NCBI GenBank assembly: GCA_944386205.1
Contig: CALXAE010000004.1
Span: 1-36,149 of the forward strand
Direction of reading: 5' to 3'
DNA: 36,149 bases
Source: an uncultured Clostridia bacterium
GTDB lineage: Bacteria > Bacillota > Clostridia > TANB77 > CAG-508
This document shows, piece by piece, positions 24,090 through 32,800 of the stretch. Made by a program: the position numbers and the translations under genes. Position 1 is the stretch's first letter; each line of letters opens with the position of its first letter. The notes beneath the pieces are model-generated. The model worked only from the letters and a program-made list of their open reading frames with translations. It was not told the DNA's origin and made no database searches.

Positions 24090-26273
24090 ATGGACAAAAT
24101 TATTAATACAATTGCAGAAGAATTAAATATTAAACCAAAACAAGTAGAGGCGACAATTAAATTAATTGATGAGGGAAATACAATTCCTTTTATTGCACGT
24201 TATAGAAAAGAAGTAACAGGAGGACTAAGTGATGAAATCCTTAGGGATTTAGGCGAAAGATTAAATTACTTAAGAAACTTAGAGCAAAGAAAAGAAGAGG
24301 TTGTTAAATCAATTGATGAACAGGGAAAATTAACAGACGAGATTTTGCAAGCAATTGCTATTTGTAAAACATTAGCAGAAGTAGAAGATATTTATAGACC
24401 ATATAAACAAAAGAAAAAAACAAGAGCTACTGTTGCAAAGGCAAAAGGGTTAGAGCCACTAGCAATGATTATCATTAAACAAAAAGAAACAAAACCAATT
24501 TTAGAAATTGCAAAAGAATATGTAAATGTTGAATCTTTATCAGAAGAGGATAAGAAAAATAAGGATAAAGTTGTAGCTAGCCCAGAAGATGCATTGCAAG
24601 GTGCTTTGGATATTATTGCAGAAGATATCTCAGATAACAGTAAATATAGAAAACAAATTAAAAGAATTTGTTATAGAGAAGCAAACATTCAAACAAAGGC
24701 ATCAAATCCAGAAGAAAAATCAAATTATGAAATGTATTATGATTATCAAGAAGCGATAAAATACATACCAAGTCATAGAATATTAGCGATTAATCGTGGA
24801 GAAAAAGAGGATTTCTTAAAAGTAAAAATTGAAAAGCCAGAAGAAAAAATCTTAGAATACATAGAAAGAGATGTTATAAAAGGCGATACACAATTTACAG
24901 AGATGTTAAAAGAAACAATTGAAGATAGTTTTAAGAGATTAATAGAACCTTCAATTGACAGAGAAATTCGTTCAGACTTAACAGAAAAAGCAGAAGATAA
25001 AGCGATTAAAGTATTTGGTAAAAATTCAAAACAATTATTATTAGGAGCACCAATTAAAGGAAAAACGGTTATGGGATTCGACCCAGCATATAGAACAGGT
25101 TGTAAAATTGCTGTAATTGATGAAACAGGAAAATTATTAGATTACACAACTGTATATCCAACAGAACCACAAAATGATGTAGAAGGTGCTAAAAAAGAAT
25201 TATTAAAATTAATAGATAAAGATAAAATAGACATGATAGCCATTGGAAATGGAACAGCGTCAAGAGAGTCAGAAATGTTTGTAGCAGATATGATAAAAGA
25301 AGCTTCAAGAGATGTACATTATGTAATTGTTAGTGAAGCTGGAGCGTCTGTATATTCTGCATCAAAATTAGCAACAGAAGAATATCCAGATATTAATGTA
25401 TCTATTAGAGGCGCTATTTCTATTGCAAGACGTTTGCAAGATCCATTAGCAGAATTGGTAAAAATAGATCCAAAAGCGATTGGAGTGGGACAATATCAAC
25501 ATGATGTTAATCAAAAGAAATTAGCGGAAAGTTTGACAGGTGTTGTAGAAGACAGTGTTAATAAAGTAGGTGTTGATGTAAATACAGCGACACCATCATT
25601 ACTTTCTTATGTTTCAGGAATTAATAATACAATTGCTAAAAATATCGTAAAATACAGAGATGAAAATGGAAAATTAAAAAATAGAAAAGAGTTATTAAAA
25701 GTTCCAAAGCTTGGAAAAGTTGCGTTTGAACAATGTGCAGGATTTTTAAGAATATTTGACGGAGATAACCCATTGGAAATTACAGCAGTTCACCCAGAAA
25801 GTTATGAACCTACAGAAAAATTATTAAATCAATTAGGATTTAATAAAAACGACTTAAAAGATAAAGAAAAATTAGAAGAATTAAGAACTAAATTAAAAAG
25901 TGTTAATGTTGTAGAAATGGCAAAAGAATTAAACATAGGAGAAATGACACTAACAGATATTATCGAAGAATTATCAAAACCAGGAAGAGACCCTCGTGAA
26001 GACATGCCAAAACCAATTTTAAGAAGTGATGTATTAAAATTAGACGACTTAAAAGAGGGAATGGTACTAACAGGAACTGTTAGAAATGTAATTGACTTTG
26101 GAGCATTTGTAGATATTGGTGTAAAACATGATGGACTTGTCCATATTTCAGAAATGAGTGATAAATTTATTAAAAATCCATCAGATGTAGTTTCAGTAGG
26201 GGACATTGTAAAAGTAAAAGTTATTAAAATTGATAAAGACAGACAAAAAGTAGGGCTTTCAATGAAATGTTAG
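24090..26273 (+). CDS. tex: Tex-family RNA-binding transcription accessory protein
   Basis: A 727-residue cytoplasmic protein of normal Tex length and order: helical N-terminal region (1-320), YqgF/RNase H-like domain from about 325 (GFDPAYRTGCKIAV), tandem helix-hairpin-helix motifs at about 490-565 (TATPSLLSYVSGIN, LLKVPKLGKVAFEQCAGFLRI), and a C-terminal S1 RNA-binding domain at about 652-726 (VRNVIDFGAFVDIGV..GLVHISEMS). Tex binds nucleic acids and elongating RNA polymerase. The protein ends soon after the S1 domain (LSMKC), so the usual basic tail is absent. The last codons and the stop are part of a 61-base palindrome arm. Confidence 0.95.
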   Translation: MDKIINTIAEELNIKPKQVEATIKLIDEGNTIPFIARYRKEVTGGLSDEILRDLGERLNYLRNLEQRKEEVVKSIDEQGKLTDEILQAIAICKTLAEVEDIYRPYKQKKKTRATVAKAKGLEPLAMIIIKQKETKPILEIAKEYVNVESLSEEDKKNKDKVVASPEDALQGALDIIAEDISDNSKYRKQIKRICYREANIQTKASNPEEKSNYEMYYDYQEAIKYIPSHRILAINRGEKEDFLKVKIEKPEEKILEYIERDVIKGDTQFTEMLKETIEDSFKRLIEPSIDREIRSDLTEKAEDKAIKVFGKNSKQLLLGAPIKGKTVMGFDPAYRTGCKIAVIDETGKLLDYTTVYPTEPQNDVEGAKKELLKLIDKDKIDMIAIGNGTASRESEMFVADMIKEASRDVHYVIVSEAGASVYSASKLATEEYPDINVSIRGAISIARRLQDPLAELVKIDPKAIGVGQYQHDVNQKKLAESLTGVVEDSVNKVGVDVNTATPSLLSYVSGINNTIAKNIVKYRDENGKLKNRKELLKVPKLGKVAFEQCAGFLRIFDGDNPLEITAVHPESYEPTEKLLNQLGFNKNDLKDKEKLEELRTKLKSVNVVEMAKELNIGEMTLTDIIEELSKPGRDPREDMPKPILRSDVLKLDDLKEGMVLTGTVRNVIDFGAFVDIGVKHDGLVHISEMSDKFIKNPSDVVSVGDIVKVKVIKIDKDRQKVGLSMKC

Positions 26274-26470
26274 GTTGGGGACGTGCCAAAATGGACAAAA
26301 ATTGGTCAAAAGGGACAGACCTATAGAAAAGAAATTAAATTTTAGTTAATTAAAAAACCAAGAAAAATTCTATAAAATATATAGTTTTTTCTTGGTTAAA
26401 ATTTTGCTAAGGTCTGTCCCTTTTGACCAATTTTTGTCCATTTTGGCACGTCCCCAACCTAACATTTCAT
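26262..26470. repeat. 61-base perfect inverted repeat spanning the tex and HD-GYP gene ends (GGGGACG family B)
   Basis: 26262-26322 and 26410-26470 are exact reverse complements. The left arm contains the last 12 bases of tex including TAG; the right arm carries the mirror copy of that gene end and runs 4 bases into the convergent HD-GYP gene. GGGGACG lies at 26277-26283. An inner bidirectional terminator sits in the spacer. Confidence 0.9.
26356..26397. terminator. Bidirectional terminator inside the palindrome
   Basis: AACCAAGAAAAA (26356-26367) pairs with TTTTTCTTGGTT (26386-26397), with A-rich sequence before and T/A-rich sequence after, between convergent tex and the HD-GYP gene. Confidence 0.75.
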
Positions 26471-27531
26471 CCTTTATATTTTTCTTGTATTTCTTTTATT
26501 TCATCAAAATGATTTTTCAAAATATCCAAGAACAAATCATCTAACTCTGGGTCAAACTGAGTTCCTCTACATCTTTCAAACTCAGAAATAATCGTATTTA
26601 TATCTAAAGAGTCACGGTAAGCTCTTCTAGAAGCCATAGCATCAAAACTATCTGCAATGGCAGCAATTCTAGCTAAATATGGTATATCTGTTCCAGCAAG
26701 TTTTCCTGGATAACCAGTTCCATCATATTTTTCATGATGATGTTCTACAATTGGTAAAATATCATTAAATATTGCAGCATTAGATAAAATGTGAACACCA
26801 ATATTTGGATGTTGCTTTATTTGAGAATATTCTTCATCTGTTAATTTTGAATCTTTTAATAATACACTATCTGGAACGCCAATTTTACCAATATCATGGA
26901 AAAGTCCACCAATTTCTAAAGTGTGTAAGTCTTCATCTGATAAGCCTAGTTTTTTTCCTATTAAAACAGAAAAAGCTGCAACTCTATCTGAATGTCCTCT
27001 TGTATAAACATCTTTGGCTTCGATTGTGTATCTTAAAGTTTTTATAGAATCCAAATATGCTTGTTCTAATTTCTCATATGTATCAGATAATTTGGCATTT
27101 ATTTCTTTGATTTCATTCATTTGCTTGATAGATTTTATTCCAGATTCAATTAGTAAAAGCAATTGATCAAATTTATCACTTTTTTCACAATAACCTTGAA
27201 TATCTAATCTTCTAATAGTTTCTAGTGGTGGTGCTAAATCTTTATGACCAGTAAGTAACAAAATATATAAGTCCTTATTAAATTTTCTAATTTCTTCAAC
27301 AACTTGGTCTCCATGAATAGGAGTCATAATAAAGTCCAAAATCATTAAGTCAAAATGTTCTTCTTTTACTAATTGAATAGCTTCTTGTGGGTCTGTTACA
27401 CCTGTGAAATCATATCCAGAACGTTTTAAAAATATAGATAAAGAATCTACAATACCTTCTTCATCATCTACAGCAATAATTCTGTATGTTTCATTTTCTA
27501 CATTTTCTATTCCTTGTAAATGCTTTCTCAT
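26467..27531 (-). CDS. Response regulator with HD-GYP output domain (probable c-di-GMP phosphodiesterase)
   Basis: A 354-residue regulator. The receiver domain (about 16-135) has the acid pocket Asp22-Asp23, phospho-acceptor Asp66 (ILDF), Thr94 and Lys117. A coiled-coil linker (about 128-165) leads to an HD-GYP domain with RGHSDRV, HDIGKIGVPD, HHEKYDGTGYPG and the later IADSFDAM. The intact HDIGK and GYP motifs indicate cleavage of cyclic di-GMP, switched by phosphorylation. The likely partner is the histidine kinase encoded just upstream on the same strand (27783-29771). It has its own promoter at 27564-27592, so its level may be set apart from the kinase. Confidence 0.93.
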   Translation of the reverse strand: MRKHLQGIENVENETYRIIAVDDEEGIVDSLSIFLKRSGYDFTGVTDPQEAIQLVKEEHFDLMILDFIMTPIHGDQVVEEIRKFNKDLYILLLTGHKDLAPPLETIRRLDIQGYCEKSDKFDQLLLLIESGIKSIKQMNEIKEINAKLSDTYEKLEQAYLDSIKTLRYTIEAKDVYTRGHSDRVAAFSVLIGKKLGLSDEDLHTLEIGGLFHDIGKIGVPDSVLLKDSKLTDEEYSQIKQHPNIGVHILSNAAIFNDILPIVEHHHEKYDGTGYPGKLAGTDIPYLARIAAIADSFDAMASRRAYRDSLDINTIISEFERCRGTQFDPELDDLFLDILKNHFDEIKEIQEKYKG

Positions 27532-27563
27532 TTTTAACCTCTCTTAATATTGAATTTTTTTTT

Positions 27564-27592
27564 ATTATATTAATAAAAAAAATAAAAATCAA
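27564..27592 (-). promoter_or_regulatory. Promoter of the HD-GYP regulator
   Basis: On the minus strand TTGATT (27592-27587), a 17-base spacer and TATAAT (27569-27564). It lies between the GGGGACG repeat and the gene. Confidence 0.55.
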
Positions 27593-27616
27593 GCTTTTTA
27601 CACGATTTTATTTCTA

Positions 27617-27760
27617 GGGACGTATCAAATCGTTCATTGGGGACGCGTCAAAAGGCGATGATTTTGGGGACGGAGCAAAAAATCATCATTTCTATAAAGA
27701 TTTTTATAAAACTTTTTATAGAATAAATGATGATTTTTTGCTCCGTCCCCAAATCATCGC
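27617..27760. repeat. Paired GGGGACG hairpins, family C, with two extra tandem boxes
   Basis: 27655-27691 and 27725-27760 are inverted copies differing by one T. Each arm can also fold alone (GATGATTTT against AAAATCATC, with GGGGACGGAG in the loop), which is the head-to-head layout of REPINs. Two further boxes, GGGACG at 27617 and GGGGACG at 27639, precede it. It sits 22 bases past the stop of the histidine kinase gene. Confidence 0.8.
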
Positions 27761-27782
27761 TCTGCCCACAAATTATCACCTT

Positions 27783-29771
27783 TTAAAGTGGCAATATAAT
27801 TGTGAAAGTAGTTCCTTTTCCAACTTCTGATTCAAATGTAATATCTCCATTAAAATGTGCTTTTATGGTTGAGTAAGACATATACAATCCTAAACCTGTA
27901 CCGTTTTTTCCTTTTGTAGTAATCATTTCTTTAAATAACTTATCTTGAACATTTTGAGGCATTCCACTTGCATAGTCTTTTATATGAATATATACATTAT
28001 CATCTTTTGTTTCTAAGATTAAGTCAATATTTTTATTCTTTTCCCCATTATAAGCCTGAATAGCATTAGAAATCATATTGTTAATAACTTGTACTAAACT
28101 ATTGATATCTCCGTTTATAACAGTATGTTCATCTGTTTTCATAGATATATTTAGATAAATAATAGCATTTTTTAATTCATGTCTCATCAAGATGTTAACA
28201 CGTTTTACTAACTCATCAAGTGTAAAATGTACAGCAGATGTTTCTGAAAGTGTAACAGCTTGTCCCTTAACAGCTGTGATAATATCTGACATATATTCTG
28301 TATAATCTTTAATTTTAGAAACCCATTCAGACATATCTTTTGCAATATCATGATGATCTTGAGAATTTACTTCTGGGTCATCAATTGAATCTTCATATTC
28401 TTTGATTAAAGCAGATAATCCTTCTAATGCTCCAGATATAGACATAATAGGTGTTTTTAAATTGTGGGCAATACCACCAATTAATTGTCCTAAAGAGGCT
28501 AGACGTTCACTTTCCATTAATGTTTCTTGACTACTATGTAATTGGTCTACATAGGTTTTTGTCAATGTCTGGATTTCGTTGAAAGAAGCCGTCAAGTCAC
28601 CAATTTCATCATTAGAAGTAATTGGAAGTTTATTGGCATTAATCACATCATCTGAATTAGATATATGTTTCATTCCATCAATAACGCTATTGATATCATT
28701 ACTTAAATCCCTACCAATGTAAAGGATAAATACGCAATTTATCAAAATTAAAAGTATTGCGATTAAAATGAATGGAACGACAAAGTTATTACCAAATACA
28801 AAGTAACGAATACCAACATAACATTCTCCCATATTTGTATTTATTTTAATAACTGCACCTTCTCGATTTTGTCCATAGTATTCGTATGTATAGCCTTCTG
28901 TTTCATCATAGAAGTTTAATGTATATTTTATAAAAAAGTCATTTAATTTTTCAGGAGAATAATATACTTCTCCACTTGATGCAGAAATGATAACAGCATG
29001 GTCACCTTCTGACTTGAATTCTATAGAATTTAGTATTGTTTCTGCTTCAGAAATGTCATATACTGTGTCTTGGTCAAAGCGAGATAGCAATTCTTGTCTA
29101 TAGAAGTGATATAGCAAATCGCCTTTCTCTTTTGTCATTAAAGACATAGAAATTAATAAGATCAAGACAAAAGAATATAAAAATAAAGGTAATATTTGTA
29201 TCAATAGTTTATGATACAAAGGTAATCTAACGCCAGTTACTTCATTATTGGCAAGTTCTGCTGTTGCTGTAAGTCTGTTAGAAAAGAACTTTTTGCTAAG
29301 CATATATGAAAATATTGCAAATACAGCAGAAAACGAGAACACAACAGTTGTAATTCTAAGGACTAACTCTGCTTCTGTATTAAAGGCAAATAGCAAAATA
29401 GCAATAATAATGGTTGGCACAAATATTTCAAATAATAACATCATATAAGGATAATTAAATGATTTTTTTCTTAATTTGCGGATGTATTCTGCATTTTTTA
29501 ATTTTTCCTCTGAAAGTGACATTTTACTATATATAAATCGTAAAGCAATATATAAAAGAACAAGTAAAATGGATATAATAATCACAAATTGTGTTGTATA
29601 TGTTATGCCAACAATCTCTATTTGAAAACTATTATCTGTAGAGTTTGGAGGATAATTTAATACAGAAGGTAGTGCAAAATAGAGTACAGCTGCAATTAGT
29701 GCAAATATTAAGGTATTTACTAAAGCTAATTTTTTTTCATTATCAATGCTAAAAATTTTAATGGATTTCAT
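27783..29771 (-). CDS. Membrane sensor histidine kinase
   Basis: A 662-residue sensor. About five membrane segments lie in residues 12-220, an extracytoplasmic region of about 110 residues (220-330) follows, then a last membrane segment near 335-360, a HAMP-like linker (to about 405) and the kinase core. The H-box reads GGIAHNLKTPIMS (His near 436); the N-box is NNMISNAIQAY, and the ATP lid has KDYASGMP and GTGLGLYMS. HNLKTP instead of HELRTP is a known variant. It probably phosphorylates the REC-HD-GYP protein encoded next. It follows the NRPS gene after 72 bases on the same strand. Confidence 0.92.
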   Translation of the reverse strand: MKSIKIFSIDNEKKLALVNTLIFALIAAVLYFALPSVLNYPPNSTDNSFQIEIVGITYTTQFVIIISILLVLLYIALRFIYSKMSLSEEKLKNAEYIRKLRKKSFNYPYMMLLFEIFVPTIIIAILLFAFNTEAELVLRITTVVFSFSAVFAIFSYMLSKKFFSNRLTATAELANNEVTGVRLPLYHKLLIQILPLFLYSFVLILLISMSLMTKEKGDLLYHFYRQELLSRFDQDTVYDISEAETILNSIEFKSEGDHAVIISASSGEVYYSPEKLNDFFIKYTLNFYDETEGYTYEYYGQNREGAVIKINTNMGECYVGIRYFVFGNNFVVPFILIAILLILINCVFILYIGRDLSNDINSVIDGMKHISNSDDVINANKLPITSNDEIGDLTASFNEIQTLTKTYVDQLHSSQETLMESERLASLGQLIGGIAHNLKTPIMSISGALEGLSALIKEYEDSIDDPEVNSQDHHDIAKDMSEWVSKIKDYTEYMSDIITAVKGQAVTLSETSAVHFTLDELVKRVNILMRHELKNAIIYLNISMKTDEHTVINGDINSLVQVINNMISNAIQAYNGEKNKNIDLILETKDDNVYIHIKDYASGMPQNVQDKLFKEMITTKGKNGTGLGLYMSYSTIKAHFNGDITFESEVGKGTTFTIILPL

Positions 29772-29801
29772 TTTTTATTTCATTCCTTTCTCAAAGCATC
29801 T

Positions 29802-29834
29802 AGTTGAAAAAAGAATAGAAATTCTTTCTCAACT
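29802..29834 (-). terminator. Hairpin between the NRPS and kinase genes
   Basis: AGTTGAAAAAAGAA (29802-29815) pairs with TTCTTTCTCAACT (29822-29834), with one imperfect position. There is no clear T run on the minus strand, so it may only weaken read-through or mark an RNA end. Confidence 0.4.
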
Positions 29835-29843
29835 ATTTGTGCC

Positions 29844-32800
29844 TTAACAATGTTTTTTTCTTAAGTAAAGTAAAATTTTATTCAAATATTCAGGCGTTAT
29901 TTCAGGCCAATCTAAATTTAACGTTTGCAAAGCCGTTAGCGTTTTTTCATTATGAAGTGTGACCATACTATCATTGATATTTTTTACATAAGCCGTAATG
30001 CCAAAATAGTTTGATTTGGACTTTGCCAAGGCTGTTTTAAAATCATCTAAAGAAGCAAAGTCAATAGAAACGCCACAAGTATTTATCATATTTACCAAGT
30101 TTTCACCTGAAATACAACGGTTATTATATAAATGATAAATTTCCAAATTTTCTTGCTGGTGTTGTAGTAATTGTACAATAAAATTTGCACAAACGTCAAC
30201 AGGAGAAAATTCAAAACAAAACTGAGAAAGTTCTTTTGGAAAAATACCTAAATCGATAAATGCTTCTAATCTATTTAAAAAGGCATTATCATTGAAGTTT
30301 TCTTGGAACATACCATCAAAATAGCGATTAGTAATAGTTCCTAATCTATAAATACTAGCCACAAAACCTTCTTCTTTACAAGCTTCTATAACTGCTTTTT
30401 CAGCTTCAAATTTACTTCTAACATACACGTTTTTCTTGTAGTCTTGTCCAATATATAAATCATCTTCTGTAAAATCAGCATCAGGTGTCTTTACTAAGCC
30501 ATTTCCAGATACAGACATTGTTGAAACATAGTGTAAAGGAATTTTAAATTCTTTACAAAAAGCGATCATTTTTTTTGTCGAATTGACATTTGTTTTATTA
30601 AACACTTCATAATTTCCATAGTGTTTAACAAGTGCAGCTGTATCGATGACACAATCACAAGTTGTTCCAAGACGATTATATAGGTCTTCCTCAATTCCAA
30701 AATGATTATCTAAAATATTTCCCTCAACAATTTTTATTCTGTAAAGATAATGTTCTATTTCTACATTAGGGAAATAAAAATTAAATTTTTTAATAAACCT
30801 GGCTAAAGGATCTACAAGATCTTTTTTTCTAATAACACAAAATACTTTGCAAGAGGTATGTAATAATAAAAAGTATAATATATGTATTCCTAAAAATCCA
30901 GTAGCACCAAATAGAATAACCCTTCTAAATTCTTTGCTAGCATCAATAGGCTTCTTAATTTCTTTAATAATTGGCATTTTTTCAATTAATACAGAAGTTT
31001 CTTTTGGCTGGGCAACTAAAAGAAAATCAGCTAACTTTCTGATAGTAGGATATTCATAAAAATCTTGTGTATTAATCGAAATCCCTTTACTATATAAAAT
31101 AGATTGCGCTTTGATTAATAGAAGAGAATCCACATAATAGTCAAATAAATCATCTTCTACACTAATTTTACTTTTTTGTTCCAATAATTCTGTAAAAATT
31201 TCTTGTAAAGTTTCCTCTAATTTATTTTGTGGTTTCACATATTTATTGTGATTTTTCTTAGGTAGTGGAAGTGCTGATTTATCAACCTTTCCATTAATGG
31301 TCAATGGAATTTTATCTAGCTTAATAAAATAGGTTGGAATCATATAGCTAGGTAATGTTTTCTTTAAGAAACTAGACAAATCTTCAATTTCTTTATCAGA
31401 TACATAATACGCACACAAAAATTTATGTTCATCAATAGTAATTAAAGCAATATATACATCTTTAATATTTGGATGTGTCAGTAAATCAGATTGAATTTCT
31501 CCTAATTCAATTCGGTATCCATTTAGTTTTACCTGAAAATCAGTACGTCCAAGATATTCCATAATACCATCAGAATGTAGGATGGCAAGGTCACCTGTTT
31601 TATAAATTTTTTGTCCAGGATAAAAAGGATTATCAATAAACTTATCAAGCGTTTTTTGTTCATCTGTATAGCCTAAAGCCAAACAATCACCACTAATATA
31701 CATTTCCCCAATATGTCCTAAAGGTACTAATTCCAAGTCTTGATTTAAAAGCAAGATTTGTGTATTGTCAATTGGGTAACCGATTGGCACAGAAGTATAA
31801 GTATCTTCAGTACGATATTCGTAAATCATACAGCCGACAGTTGCTTCTGTTGGTCCATATTCATTATAAATATGAATTGGATGAGAAAACATAGAAGTGA
31901 TTTTTTCACACATTTCTTTGGTTAAAATATCTCCACCCAAGATAAATTTGCTAACAATACTATTACTTAAATCCAGGTCTTGTAGTAAAGTAAAATGTCC
32001 AGGTGTCATTTTAATAATTTGTACATGGTTATCTTTGATAATTTCTTCTAATAATAACTGTGCATTTTCGTTTTGGTAAATATAAATCGAATTACCAGAA
32101 CATAGAGGTGTATAAACAGAAGTTACAGTTAAATCAAAGGCAACAGAAGAAAACAAAGGGAAATTGGTTTCTTCACCATGCACATATTGTTTAATTGCCC
32201 AACAGATATAATTTGCCAAACTCTTATGAGAAATTTTTACACCTTTTGGATTTCCTGTTGAGCCAGAAGTATAGATGATGTAAGCTAAATCATCTTCTTT
32301 TAAGGCATAATCTATATTTACAATATCTTCTTTTAAGGCATAATCTATATTTACAATATCTTCTTTTTGATAATCAAAATCATCTAAAGAAATTCTAAGT
32401 ACAGTGTCTTTATCAATTTTAACAGATTTTAAGGTGTTTGGATGTGTTAAAATTAATTTCGCTTGACTGTTATTTGCAATATATTCAATTCGCTCATTTG
32501 GATAATTTACATCAATTGGGATATAGCAAACACCTAATTTTTGTGTTGCCAAAATACTTGCCACAAACTCAATTGAATCTGTAAAAGCCAAACAAACAAT
32601 ATCCCCTGCATGAACATCATAGTCTTTTAGTTTTGAAGCCAATAAGTTAGCAAATGTATTTAGTTCTTTGTAAGTAAGTTTTGTATCTTTATAGCAAATT
32701 GCCAATTTGTCAGGTGTTTTTTGCAATTGCCTTTTAAACAAATCATAAACAGAAACAAAATTATCTGTTGTTTTGGTATGGTTATATTCTTCTAAAATAT

